Positions 53,218 to 61,688 of a stretch of 61,688 nt of DNA are shown here, in pieces. The stretch is from contig JACSRX010000039.1 in NCBI GenBank assembly GCA_014879535.1, positions 1-61,688 of the forward strand, read 5' to 3'. Made by a program: the position numbers and the translations under genes. The stretch's first letter is position 1. Each line of letters starts with the position of its first letter. Source of the stretch: Chthoniobacterales bacterium. GTDB taxonomy: Bacteria > Verrucomicrobiota > Verrucomicrobiia > Chthoniobacterales > JACTMZ01. Below the pieces are notes generated by a model that saw only the letters and a list, made by a program, of their open reading frames with translations, did no database searches and was not told the origin of the DNA.

Positions 53218-54339
53218 TCAGCTGAGGATGTTCGGAATTTCGCGGTTGGTCGTGCGCATCCACATCATGAATATGCCGATGCCGCCGAAGATGGCAACGG
53301 GCGCCCAGGCGGCCATGTCGGCGCCGACGCGGTCGCCCTTGCCGAGGGCGAGGAAAAGGCTGCTGCCGAGGATGAGGAAAAAGAAGAGGCCGATGGCCAT
53401 GGTGATGCTGCCCATGAGGCCGCGCCGGGAATAGACGATGCCGAGGGGACCGGCGATGAGCACGGCGATGAAGCAGCCCCACGGGAGGGACCACCGGTAG
53501 GCGAGCTGGGTGCGGTAGGGGGCGAGGCGCCCCTGGGTGAAGTGGCTGTTGTTCGAGAGGTATTCGTGCAGCTCGGGGACGGAGAGGAAGTTTGCGTCGA
53601 GCACGGAGCTGCTGATGCGCCAGGGGGTCTCGGAGAAATTGCGCAGGCGGAGGACCTCGAAGTAACGCTGGTCCTTGACGTCGCCCTGCGGGGTGAAATC
53701 CACGACCTTGCCCCGGTTCAGGCGCCAGGTCCGTGTGGCGTGGTCGTAGGTGGCCTCGTCCGCATAGTAGCTCCGCTGGAGGTTGCCGTCGGCGTCCTCC
53801 TGGATGATCTGCACATAGGCCAGGCGCTCGATCGCGGGATTGAGGCGCGCGATATACCAGAACCTTCGGTCCTCGCGGTTTCGGTAAAGGTGGCCGCGGA
53901 CGGCCTTGCGGTTGATGTCGCCACCCTTGCGCAGGTCGGTGAGGATTTCCTTTTTGACCGCCCCCGCGTGGGGGGCCGCGGAGTAATTGAGCGCGGTGGC
54001 GATGCCGGTGAGGACGAGGCCGAGGAGGAAGAGCGGCATGAGGAGGCGTATCACGCTGCGTCCGGCGCAGAGCATCGAGATGATCTCGTTGCGGCGGGAC
54101 ATCTGGGTCAGGGCGTAGAGGACGGCCAGAAGGATGCCGATGGGGAGACTGATCAGGAGGATCTCAGGGACGCGGAGGAGGTAGAATTGCAGCACCATCG
54201 AAAGTGGGGCTTTGTTCTCGAGGAACGTCGGTGCATTCTCGCTGAGGTCGAAGACGAGCCAGACAGAAACGAAACCCACCACGCAGTAGAGAAACGGCTG
54301 GAGAACGCGGATGAGAAGATATCGGTCGAGAATTTGCAT
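53218..54339 (-). CDS. LptF/LptG-family permease
   Basis: The 373-residue protein has the LptF/G layout: two N-terminal helices (ILDRYLLIRVLQPFLYCVVG and ILLISLPIGILLAVLYALTQ), the conserved R-N-E-I segment SRRNEIISMLCAG, a third helix, a periplasmic beta-jellyroll (about 130-290) and three C-terminal helices. It pairs with a partner and the LptB ATPase to move lipopolysaccharide to the outer membrane. Only one such gene is in the window, and LptF versus LptG is not decidable. The start at 54339 rejects an upstream in-frame Met that would add 12 residues. Confidence 0.9.
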   Translation of the reverse strand: MQILDRYLLIRVLQPFLYCVVGFVSVWLVFDLSENAPTFLENKAPLSMVLQFYLLRVPEILLISLPIGILLAVLYALTQMSRRNEIISMLCAGRSVIRLLMPLFLLGLVLTGIATALNYSAAPHAGAVKKEILTDLRKGGDINRKAVRGHLYRNREDRRFWYIARLNPAIERLAYVQIIQEDADGNLQRSYYADEATYDHATRTWRLNRGKVVDFTPQGDVKDQRYFEVLRLRNFSETPWRISSSVLDANFLSVPELHEYLSNNSHFTQGRLAPYRTQLAYRWSLPWGCFIAVLIAGPLGIVYSRRGLMGSITMAIGLFFFLILGSSLFLALGKGDRVGADMAAWAPVAIFGGIGIFMMWMRTTNREIPNILS

Positions 54340-54450
54340 CGGGATCGCGCCCTGCGGGCAGCGCCCGGCGGACAAGACATGGCCGGGAATTATCCGTCAG
54401 AGGCCGCCGTTCATCAATGCCATTCCCCGGGGGGCGTCGAGGCGGCGGTC

Positions 54451-56442
54451 ATGATTTCCCTTTTGCCGGAAAGCGCTCCCGGGGGCGGATCGGCTGTGCG
54501 CATGGAGGGCGTTTTTGCGCCGGGCGGACTTCTCTCGGAGGCCAAGAACTACGAGTTCCGTCCGCAGCAGCTGCTCATGGCGCAGAGGGTGGCCGGGACA
54601 CTGGAGAAAGGCGGGCATCTGGTGGTGGAGGCGGGCACAGGCACGGGGAAATCGCTGGCCTACCTGGTGCCCTCGGTGCTCGCCGCGGTCGAGCGCGGGC
54701 GCAAGGCGATTGTCTCCACCCACACGATCAACCTGCAGGAGCAGTTGCTCTACAAGGACCTGCCGTTGGTGGCGAAGTTGCTGCCGGTGGAGTTCGACGC
54801 GGCGCTCTTGAAAGGGCGTCAGAATTACCTCTGCACGCGGCGGCTCGGCGCTGCGATGGAGAGCCGGGCCGAGCTGTTCACCACCGCGGAGACGATCGAG
54901 CTGGAGAGGATTCTGGATTGGAGCCGCCGGACGAAGGACGGGTCGCTGGCTGATCTTGATCCGCAACCCGACCCGGCGGTGTGGAACATGGTTTGCAGCG
55001 AGGCGGGCATCTGCACGCAGCGTGTGTGCGGGGGTGCCGGGAGCCGGTGCTTCTACCAGCGGGCGCGGCGGCGCGTGGATACGGCCAATGTCGTGGTGCT
55101 CAACCACAGCCTGCTGTTCATCCTGCTGGGGGGACGGAATGAAACGGACGAGGAGGGGGCGGGCCACCTGTATCCCAACGATTTTCTCATCCTCGACGAG
55201 GCGCACACGATCGAGGGGGTGGCGGCGAAGCACCTCGGGCTGCGCCTCTCGCAATACGAACTGCGTTTTCTCCTCCAACGGTTGTGGCAGCCGCGGACGA
55301 AGAAGGGGCTGATGGCGGCTCTCAAGTCGAAGGCGGGTGGCGGCGCGGTGGCGGCGGCCTTGGACGAAGGAGAGCGGTTCTTCGCGGCGCTGACCAACGC
55401 CTGCTCGTTCGACAAGGGGCGTGATGTGCGGGTGCGCAATCCATTGGATCTGCCGATGGACCTCGTGGCGCGCCTTCAGACCGTGCGGCAGGTGTTGAAG
55501 GAAGCGGCGGCGGACGCCGGGGAGGATCTGCGCTCCGAGGCGGGGGAGTCGCTGCTGCGGCTGCAGGGGTTCATCGACGGGTTGCCGGTCTTCGCGGACC
55601 AAAAGGCGGACGAGGAGTGCGTCTATTGGGCGTCCTTGTCGGGGCGTCGCGACCAGTTCACCACCGCGCATGTCACACCGGTGGATCTTGCCGGCGAGCT
55701 GCGGCGCCTTCTTTTCCGGGAGGACACCACGGCGGTGTTGACCAGCGCGACGCTTTCCGTGGGGCGGCCGGATTTGATGTATTTCCGCGAGCGGGTCGGC
55801 GCGGAGGATGCCGAGGCGGCGCAGATCGGGAGTCCGTTCGACTACGCGCGGCAGATGAAAATCCACGTGGTCCGGAAGATGCCGGATCCGCGGGCGGAGA
55901 GCTACGAGGCGGAGCTCGAGAACTGGATCAAGCACTTCACGGGGGAGACGCGCGGCCATGCGTTCGTGCTCTTCACCAACGCGCGGCTGATGCGCCGTCT
56001 GGCGGAGCGGTTGGAGATGCATTTCGCCGCGCAGGGCTGGCCCTTGCTCGTGCAGGGCGGCGACCGTTCCCGGCACCGCATGGTCGAGGAGTTCAAGGAC
56101 GCGCCGAATTCCGTGCTGTTCGGTCTGGACAGTTTCTGGGGCGGGGTCGATGTGCCGGGGGAGGCCCTGCGCAATGTGATCATCACCCGGTTGCCATTCG
56201 CCGTGCCGGATCACCCGTTGATCGAGGCGCGGCTTGAACAGATCGAACAGCGCGGTGGCGATCCCTTCGCGGAATATTCGCTGCCCGAGGCGATCCTCAA
56301 GCTGCGGCAGGGGGTGGGGCGTCTGATCCGCACGGCGGCCGACAAGGGGATCGTCGTCATTCTCGACAACCGCGTGGTGACGAAGGCCTACGGGCGCGCC
56401 TTCCTCAAGGCGCTTCCGGAATGCCCGGTGGAAATTGTCTGA
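54451..56442 (+). CDS. DinG/XPD-type Fe-S DNA helicase
   Basis: The 663-residue helicase has Walker A EAGTGTGKSLAYLVP (about 63) and the DEAH box LILDEAHTIE (about 249). An Fe-S cluster is suggested by Cys in NYLCTRR (about 127) and in the segments VCSEAGICTQRVC and RCFYQRAR. The C-terminal helicase motifs include LTSATL, FWGGVDVPG and QGVGRLIRT. It is a 5'-3' superfamily 2 helicase for DNA repair or R-loop removal. A start at 54379 adds 24 residues, but the chosen ATG fits the typical VFAPGG-containing N-terminus. It is divergent from the LptF/G gene. Confidence 0.9.
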   Translation: MISLLPESAPGGGSAVRMEGVFAPGGLLSEAKNYEFRPQQLLMAQRVAGTLEKGGHLVVEAGTGTGKSLAYLVPSVLAAVERGRKAIVSTHTINLQEQLLYKDLPLVAKLLPVEFDAALLKGRQNYLCTRRLGAAMESRAELFTTAETIELERILDWSRRTKDGSLADLDPQPDPAVWNMVCSEAGICTQRVCGGAGSRCFYQRARRRVDTANVVVLNHSLLFILLGGRNETDEEGAGHLYPNDFLILDEAHTIEGVAAKHLGLRLSQYELRFLLQRLWQPRTKKGLMAALKSKAGGGAVAAALDEGERFFAALTNACSFDKGRDVRVRNPLDLPMDLVARLQTVRQVLKEAAADAGEDLRSEAGESLLRLQGFIDGLPVFADQKADEECVYWASLSGRRDQFTTAHVTPVDLAGELRRLLFREDTTAVLTSATLSVGRPDLMYFRERVGAEDAEAAQIGSPFDYARQMKIHVVRKMPDPRAESYEAELENWIKHFTGETRGHAFVLFTNARLMRRLAERLEMHFAAQGWPLLVQGGDRSRHRMVEEFKDAPNSVLFGLDSFWGGVDVPGEALRNVIITRLPFAVPDHPLIEARLEQIEQRGGDPFAEYSLPEAILKLRQGVGRLIRTAADKGIVVILDNRVVTKAYGRAFLKALPECPVEIV

Positions 56443-57651
56443 ATGAACGCGCCTGAAACCGTCGTGCGGAGCAGGAGACCGGGCATTGTCCGGATGGTCC
56501 TTGCCGGTTTGGCACTGGCGGCCGGGTTGGCGCCGTGGTGGTCGGCCCGGGAAGAGGGATGGCGGGCTTTTCCGGGATTCGATGTCGCCCCGGCGGTCGA
56601 GGATGTGGTGGACGAGCTCCCGATCTTCGAGACCATCGAGATCAATCCGGGGTCTCCCGAGGCGAAGGCGCATTCGGCAACTTTGGCCCGGATGCCGGAC
56701 GGGAGACTTGTGGCGGCGTGGTATGCGGGCAGCGGAGAAGGACACACGGATGTGGGCATATTCACGTCCGTTCGTGATCCCCGGGGCGCGTGGTCCGAGC
56801 CGCGCAGGATCCTTTCGCGCGAGATGATGTTCGGGTCTCTGGGGCGCTATGCGCTGTCCTTGGGCAATCCCCTTTTGCTTCCGGGTGAGGGAGGGAAACT
56901 GGGCCTGTTGTTCGTGAGCATCGCTGCAGGCCGCTGGTCGGGAAGTTCGCTGAACTTGGCATGGTCGGAGGATGGCGGGGAAACTTGGGGGCCGGTGGAG
57001 AAGTTGACCACCAATCCGCTCTTCAACCTTGCGGCGTTGCCGAGAAATCCGCCCGCCCGGCTGGATGGCGGCGGATGGGCGGTGCCGGTTTACGAGGAAC
57101 TGGTGGGCAACTTCCCCGAAATCCTCTGGCTCTTGCCGCGGAACGGCGGCTTTTCCGCGGCGGTGTCGCGCATGGCGGGAGGCTTGGAGGTCATGCAGCC
57201 GGCCTTGGTGCCTTTGTCGGTGCAGGATGCTGCCGCGTTTTACCGCGATGTCACCAAGACGCGCCGGATGTTCATGGCGCGCTCGGAAGATTCCGGGCGC
57301 GCATGGAGCCGTCCGGAGCCGACGGAGCTTCCCAATTTCCACTCGGGAGTCTGCGTGGTCCGCCTTCCCGACGGTCGCCTGCTCTGCGCTTTCAACGACA
57401 CGACCAAGCGCGTCCGCGAGAACCTGCGCCTGGCGATTTCCGGGGATGAGGGGCGCACATGGCGGCGCATCGCCACGCTGGCGGAGGAGAAAGAGCAGGA
57501 GTTTTCCTACCCTTACATGCTCGTGGGGGATGATGGGTGGGTTCGCATGGTGTATTCCTCGCGCAAGAACAGGATCTGCTACGTGGAGTTCAACTCCGAG
57601 TGGCTCAACAGCATGGCGGACGCTGCGCAGAGGAAGGGGGAGGTGCCATGA
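56443..57651 (+). CDS. secreted sialidase-family protein (BNR repeats)
   Basis: The 402-residue protein has an N-terminal membrane segment or signal (about 18-38) and a sialidase-type propeller with three Asp-boxes: SEDGGETWGP, SEDSGRAWSRP and SGDEGRTWRRI. An N-terminal strand NPGSPEAKAHSATLARMPDG and AAWYAGSGEG are typical of the BNR_2 group. Conservation of the catalytic Arg triad and Tyr/Glu pair is not certain, so true sialidase activity is unproven. The start touches the dinG stop (TGA then ATG) and its stop overlaps the next gene by ATGA. Confidence 0.75.
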   Translation: MNAPETVVRSRRPGIVRMVLAGLALAAGLAPWWSAREEGWRAFPGFDVAPAVEDVVDELPIFETIEINPGSPEAKAHSATLARMPDGRLVAAWYAGSGEGHTDVGIFTSVRDPRGAWSEPRRILSREMMFGSLGRYALSLGNPLLLPGEGGKLGLLFVSIAAGRWSGSSLNLAWSEDGGETWGPVEKLTTNPLFNLAALPRNPPARLDGGGWAVPVYEELVGNFPEILWLLPRNGGFSAAVSRMAGGLEVMQPALVPLSVQDAAAFYRDVTKTRRMFMARSEDSGRAWSRPEPTELPNFHSGVCVVRLPDGRLLCAFNDTTKRVRENLRLAISGDEGRTWRRIATLAEEKEQEFSYPYMLVGDDGWVRMVYSSRKNRICYVEFNSEWLNSMADAAQRKGEVP

Positions 57652-58292
57652 GTGGCGGGGCGGCAGTGTGGACGGTGGTGGTCCCGTGGTTGCTGCTGAC
57701 ATGGGTGTTCCTGTGGGTGTCCGGACGCCGCGGATGGTGGGGGTGCTTTGTGTGCGGCGCGGTGGCTGCCGCGGTCGTGATGTTTCCATGGCTCGGGCAC
57801 CCGCTGCCGTTTTGGACGCGCGCCCTCATGGCGAACTTCAGCGTGCCCCTGGCCGGGGTGCTGGTGATCGCCGTGGCCGGCCGCGTCTCGGGGAAATCCC
57901 TGTTCACGTCCGCCGACTGGAATGCCGCATGGATTTTCGGCGCGGCGGGCGCCGTGGCGCTTTACCCGAGCGCCTTGGGGCTTGGTCCTCGCAATTTGGA
58001 CGCCTACGCCCTCGGCTGGCCTTGGCTGTTCTGGGGGCAATCGTTCGTGCTGTTCGCCGGGGTGGCGGTGGTTGCCGCCTTTCTCCTCTGGCGCTGCAAC
58101 CGCTTCGGCATCCTTCTGCTGCTGGCGTTGCTCGGATATTCCGTCGGATTCCAGGAGTCGGAGAACCTCTGGGACTATGTGCTGGACCCCGTGTTCGCCG
58201 CCGCGGCGATTGCGGGTGTGCTGCGGCTTGGGTTCCGGGGTTTGTTCCTCAGGAACCGCGGCGAAGCACCTCGACAAAAACGTCTTTCTTGA
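57648..58292 (+). CDS. integral membrane protein coupled to sialidase gene
   Basis: The 214-residue protein has about six hydrophobic helices rich in Trp and Val and a basic C-terminal tail. It overlaps the sialidase gene by 4 bp, so the two are translationally coupled and probably function together. A conserved-looking GYSVGFQESENLWDYVLDP segment near residue 170 could be functional. I do not recognise the family. Its 3' end overlaps the tail of the opposite-strand glycosyltransferase by 44 bp. Confidence 0.65.
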   Translation: MSGGAAVWTVVVPWLLLTWVFLWVSGRRGWWGCFVCGAVAAAVVMFPWLGHPLPFWTRALMANFSVPLAGVLVIAVAGRVSGKSLFTSADWNAAWIFGAAGAVALYPSALGLGPRNLDAYALGWPWLFWGQSFVLFAGVAVVAAFLLWRCNRFGILLLLALLGYSVGFQESENLWDYVLDPVFAAAAIAGVLRLGFRGLFLRNRGEAPRQKRLS

Positions 58293-59940
58293 AGAGGTGC
58301 GGGGACACATTTCCCCGCAGCATGTCGAGGGTTTCGTCCTGGCGGAAACGGTCCACGAGGTTGAGCCGCGTTCCGATCACGCGGATTCCCTCCGCATTGT
58401 CGAGGGATCGGTCCTGCAGTGGCAGGCTGATGATGAAGGCGTCGTTGGCGGCCTTGAGCGAGTCGAGACTGAAGCTGGATTTCAGCTTGTAGGGCTGGAG
58501 CTGGCTTCCCGGCAGCATGAAGAGGAAGATTTCCTCGCGGCTGCCGTGGTTGACCGGGGCGGCGATGGTCCGACCGCGGGCGAAGTCCTGCGCCGCGCTG
58601 TCGTATTCCCCGAGCGGACCGTCAAACGGCAGGAGGAAGAATGCGTAGCCGAGATAGAGGAGCAGGATGGAGGGCAGCACGAAAATTCGGGTCAGCCCGG
58701 AGCGGAAAACTCCCGCGAGGGCAAAGACGGCGAGTGCCCCCAAGAATGCCCACACAAACCACGGATAGACCGGGCCGAGGCCGAGGTCATTGGTCAGCAG
58801 GGCCGCGCCGAGAATCATTCCCGTCGCGATGACGGCGACCGCAAGCAGGGATATGGCCAGGACCCAGCGCGGCAGGCGCGACCAGTAAAGCGCGCAGAGC
58901 ACGGCGATCGCGGGCATGGCCGGCAGGAGATAGCGCTCGTCCCTCTGGTCGGGAATGGTGAACACGACGAAGACCGTGGCGATCCAGATCCAAAGCAGGG
59001 TTTCGTCCGGCCGGGCGGTGCGGCGGTCGCGGAAGGCGATCCAGAACAGCGCGATGACGGCCGGGGCGAGGAGGCCGGCGTTGAGGGGATAGGAAATGAC
59101 ATTGCGCCAGAGGCTCGATTCGCCCCAGAGGATGCGGAGGAAGTAATTCCGGCCATGGGTGTCGAACTTGCCGAGGTTTTCCTCGACGATGAAATCGGCG
59201 AGGATGAGGTGTCGTTGCGGGTCGAGCACATACCAGAGGCTGAACATTGCCAGGGCGATCACGCTCATCGCGGCAATCTTCGGCGCATCGCCGAACAACC
59301 ACTCGCGCACGCCGTAGCCGCGCCGGTGCATGGTCCACCATGTCAAGACCGCGCCCGCCGCGAGCACCAGGGCGAAGGATTTGTAAAGCAGCGCGATCCC
59401 CGTCGCGACGCCGAAAGCCAGGGCCAGCGGCCATGTCAGGTCGTCGGACCGTGGCCGGCGGAGGCACAGGATGAACACCGGGAGGAAGAGCCAGAAGGCC
59501 TCGGGCGCCGATGTGAGGAAGACGCGTCCGTAGCGGTAAACCCCGAAGAAGCTGAGATAGACGAGCGCGGCGAGGATGCCCGCGGCCGCACCACCGCCGA
59601 GCCGGCGTCCGAGCACGAAGACCATGCCGGCGAGCGCGAGGGTGTAGATCACGTTCGGATAGCGCAGATGCCACAGGTCCCAGTGCGCGGCCCAGTCCGT
59701 GGAAACGATCCCCTGCCAGAAAAGCGCCGGCGGCTTGGTGTTGCGGTGGCGCTCGACCGGGGACTGCAGCGGGAGCCAGTCGCCGGTGGCCGCGGTCAGT
59801 CGCGTGATCTGCGCGTAGAGGAGTTCGTCCCCATTGGTCGCCGCATGGTCACTGCCGAGAGCAAACCAATAGACGAACACGGCGAGAAGGAGGGCGAGGA
59901 TGCCGGGCCAGCGCGCAAAAACAGCCCCGTCGGAAAGCAT
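58249..59940 (-). CDS. ArnT-like GT-C glycosyltransferase
   Basis: The 563-residue membrane protein has about 12 helices and the first-loop catalytic region NGDELLYAQITRL, followed by HRNTKPPALFWQGIVS. The acidic residues in the first loop and the PPALFW stretch are typical of the PMT/ArnT family, which transfers a sugar from a polyprenyl phosphate to lipid A, protein or glycans outside the membrane. Which acceptor is used cannot be told. It is transcribed away from the OppA-like gene. Confidence 0.85.
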   Translation of the reverse strand: MLSDGAVFARWPGILALLLAVFVYWFALGSDHAATNGDELLYAQITRLTAATGDWLPLQSPVERHRNTKPPALFWQGIVSTDWAAHWDLWHLRYPNVIYTLALAGMVFVLGRRLGGGAAAGILAALVYLSFFGVYRYGRVFLTSAPEAFWLFLPVFILCLRRPRSDDLTWPLALAFGVATGIALLYKSFALVLAAGAVLTWWTMHRRGYGVREWLFGDAPKIAAMSVIALAMFSLWYVLDPQRHLILADFIVEENLGKFDTHGRNYFLRILWGESSLWRNVISYPLNAGLLAPAVIALFWIAFRDRRTARPDETLLWIWIATVFVVFTIPDQRDERYLLPAMPAIAVLCALYWSRLPRWVLAISLLAVAVIATGMILGAALLTNDLGLGPVYPWFVWAFLGALAVFALAGVFRSGLTRIFVLPSILLLYLGYAFFLLPFDGPLGEYDSAAQDFARGRTIAAPVNHGSREEIFLFMLPGSQLQPYKLKSSFSLDSLKAANDAFIISLPLQDRSLDNAEGIRVIGTRLNLVDRFRQDETLDMLRGNVSPHLFKKDVFVEVLRRGS

Positions 59941-60026
59941 CGGAGGAGCCTACTTCCCGCGGCCCGTGCGCGGCGAGCGCGAAGCACGGGATTGTCACTG
60001 CGGCGCGATCCGGCCATCAATGCCGG

Positions 60027-61592
60027 GTGCGTTTCACCCTTCTGGCCATTTTGCTGGCGGTCACCGGTTGCTCCCCGCAGCCGCGTGCGGACCTGGTCTT
60101 TCTCAACGGGGCGGAGCCCGAGACGCTCGATCCGGCCCTGATCGTCGGCCAGCCGGAGGGGCGGGTGGCCAATGCGCTTTTCGAGGGGTTGCTCTCCTTC
60201 GACCAGAGCGGACGCCCGCAGCCGGGGGCGGCGGAAAGCTGGGAGCTCTCCGGGGATGGGAAAGTTTACACCTTCCGCCTGCGCGACGGATTGCTCTGGA
60301 GCGATGGCACGCCGCTGACGGCCGGGGACTTTGTCGCGTCGTGGCGGCGCACGTTGGACCCGTCCACGGCGTCCGAATACGCCTATCAGTTGCACTACAT
60401 CAAGAATGCGCGCGCCTTCAACGAGGGGGAGTTGGAGGATTTTTCGGGCGTCGGGGTCTCGGCGCCGGATGACCGGACGCTCCGCGTCGAGCTGGAGAAC
60501 CCGACGCCGTTCTTCCTCGATCTGTGCGCCTTCACGACGCTCCTGCCGGCTCCGGTGCGCGTGATCGGGCGCCATGGCGACGACTGGATCAAGCCCGGCA
60601 ACCTTGTCGGCAACGGGGCGTATGTCCTCGAGTCATGGCGGCTGAACGACCGGATCCGGCTGCGCAAGAACCCGCACTACTGGAATGCGGCGAATGTCGC
60701 GATGGAGACGATCGACATCATCCCGGTGAGCAAGGCGAACACGGCCTTCAATTTGTATGCCTCCGGGCAGGCCGACCTCATGATGGACAAGGGCCTTGTG
60801 CCGCCCGCGCTCCTGTCCGAGATCAAGAAGCGCGGGGATTTCCACGCGGCGCCGTTCCTCGGGACGTATTTCCTGCGGTTCAACTGCGCCAAGGGTCCGT
60901 TCACCGACGAGCGGGTGCGGCGCGCGTTCAGCATGGTGATCGACAAGCCCTCCATCGTCGGGCGCATCACCCGGGCCGGCGAGCTGTCGGCAGACAGCTT
61001 TGTGCCGCCGGGTGCCGGGGGCTATGTGCCGATGGGCTGCGGCGGCGGACGCGACCCGGAGGAAGCGCGGCGTCTGCTGTCCGAGGCCGGGTTTCCGGGC
61101 GGGAAGGGATTCCCCATGGTGACCTACCTTTACAGCGAGGGGGAATTGAACGAGGCCATCGCCGTGGAGTTGCAGGGCATGTGGCGGCGGGAGCTGGGCG
61201 TGAACGTGCAGCTTCTGCGGCAGGAGTGGAAAGTTTACCTGCGTTCCCTGAGCACCCTCGACTACGACATCGCCCGGTCCAGTTGGGTGGGGGACTATCC
61301 CGACCCGAACACCTTCCTCGACATGTTTGTGACCGGCGGGGGGAACAACCGCACGGGGTGGAGCGACCCGGAATACGACCGCCTCATTGCGGAGGCCGCT
61401 GCGGAGTTGGATCCGGCCGGACGCTACGAAATCCTGCGCCAAGCCGAGAAAATCCTCGTGTGCGACCAGATGCCCGTGTGCCCGCTCTATTTCTACGTCG
61501 GGATCCAGCTTTACGACGCGGAGCGTCTCGGGGGCATCGAGGGCAACGTGCTCGACGAGCACCCGCTCAAGGCGATGTTCTGGCGGGACTAG
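60027..61592 (+). CDS. oligopeptide ABC transporter substrate-binding lipoprotein
   Basis: The 521-residue protein has a lipoprotein signal ending LLAVTGC (lipid on Cys15) and the SBP family 5 fold: the ETLDPALIVG opening, YTFRLRDGLLWSDGTPLTA, GNGAYVLESW, RLRKNPHYW and VRRAFSMVIDK. It binds oligopeptides in the periplasm for an Opp/Dpp-type importer. The start is GTG at 60027. The permease and ATPase genes would lie beyond the right edge, if present. Confidence 0.9.
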   Translation: MRFTLLAILLAVTGCSPQPRADLVFLNGAEPETLDPALIVGQPEGRVANALFEGLLSFDQSGRPQPGAAESWELSGDGKVYTFRLRDGLLWSDGTPLTAGDFVASWRRTLDPSTASEYAYQLHYIKNARAFNEGELEDFSGVGVSAPDDRTLRVELENPTPFFLDLCAFTTLLPAPVRVIGRHGDDWIKPGNLVGNGAYVLESWRLNDRIRLRKNPHYWNAANVAMETIDIIPVSKANTAFNLYASGQADLMMDKGLVPPALLSEIKKRGDFHAAPFLGTYFLRFNCAKGPFTDERVRRAFSMVIDKPSIVGRITRAGELSADSFVPPGAGGYVPMGCGGGRDPEEARRLLSEAGFPGGKGFPMVTYLYSEGELNEAIAVELQGMWRRELGVNVQLLRQEWKVYLRSLSTLDYDIARSSWVGDYPDPNTFLDMFVTGGGNNRTGWSDPEYDRLIAEAAAELDPAGRYEILRQAEKILVCDQMPVCPLYFYVGIQLYDAERLGGIEGNVLDEHPLKAMFWRD

Positions 61593-61632
61593 GGTGGTTT
61601 AGGAAATACCGTGGCCGTGGACAAAGCCGTTT

Positions 61633-61688
61633 GGTAGGGGCGTGTGGCCTCACGCGCCCGAGGTCGGCTGAGGCCAGCCGACCCTACC
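61633..61688. repeat. palindromic REP-like element at contig end
   Basis: Outer arms GGTAGG (61633-61638) and CCTACC (61683-61688) enclose GCGTG/CACGC (61640-61644, 61651-61655) and a 9-bp stem GGTCGGCTG/CAGCCGACC (61662-61670, 61675-61683). A further pair TGGCCTCA/TGAGGCCA (61645-61652, 61669-61676) offers an alternative fold. The element reaches the last base, as expected where an assembly stops in a repeat. Confidence 0.65.

Overview
The window looks like one assembled contig from a GC-rich member of the Verrucomicrobiota, probably on the Chthoniobacter/Spartobacteria side. The evidence is a four-gene pseudopilin set in the order and sizes of the 'Verru_Chthon cassette' (D-B-C-A), PEP-CTERM and T5SS/PEP-CTERM-associated repeat proteins, several small conserved proteins I associate with this phylum, and near-absence of Shine-Dalgarno sequences. 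Bases 1-19 are exactly the Tn5 mosaic end used in tagmentation libraries, so the left edge is library adapter. The right edge stops inside a highly structured palindromic element that is probably a dispersed repeat. No rRNA, CRISPR array, insertion sequence or transposase was seen.

Left part (1-13 kb). A FecR-domain protein and an outer-membrane barrel are divergent from a CHASE2 adenylyl cyclase, which looks like an envelope-sensing module. A 697-residue secreted protein with carbohydrate-binding-like repeats then reads away from a pseudopilin operon: one GspG-like gene, three GspH/I/J-like genes with 4-bp overlaps, a 1047-residue GspK-like protein and a secreted protein. Next (13-20.7 kb) come a 1153-residue secreted protein sharing its C-terminal module with the 697-residue protein, a lone GspG-like pseudopilin, an MFS transporter, a YceI protein and a membrane protein.

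Middle (20.8-36 kb). An exopolysaccharide export operon (outer-membrane barrel, Wza-like exporter, Wzc-like co-polymerase/tyrosine kinase) is followed by tRNA-Phe and a decayed mobile-element scar (truncated DUF3987 gene, repeated AAGCAC motifs, integrase-arm-like repeats, no integrase). On the minus strand follow lnt, a polyprenyl-phosphate sugar transferase with a very good sigma-70-type promoter, and an operon of mrdA (PBP2), an ABCG-type transporter, a small OB-fold-like membrane protein and a large secreted protein of unknown function.

Right part (36-61.7 kb). A T5SS/PEP-CTERM-repeat surface protein lies beside tsaB-tsaE. Divergent from these are cdsA-dxr and a transglutaminase-like protein. 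Then come a HAD phosphatase, signal peptidase I, a nucleosidase, sufS-sufU, a PEP-CTERM protein, a rhodanese-DUF2892 protein, an SMP-30 enzyme, a minus-strand operon (LptF/G permease, unknown, Dus, lipoprotein-like PCMT), a DinG-type helicase, a sialidase with a membrane partner, an ArnT-like glycosyltransferase and an oligopeptide-binding lipoprotein. Most of the content is envelope biogenesis, protein secretion or housekeeping. The most unusual parts are the pseudopilin cassette flanked by secreted proteins with a shared C-terminal module, the mrdA-ABCG-unknown operon, and the tRNA-Phe scar.
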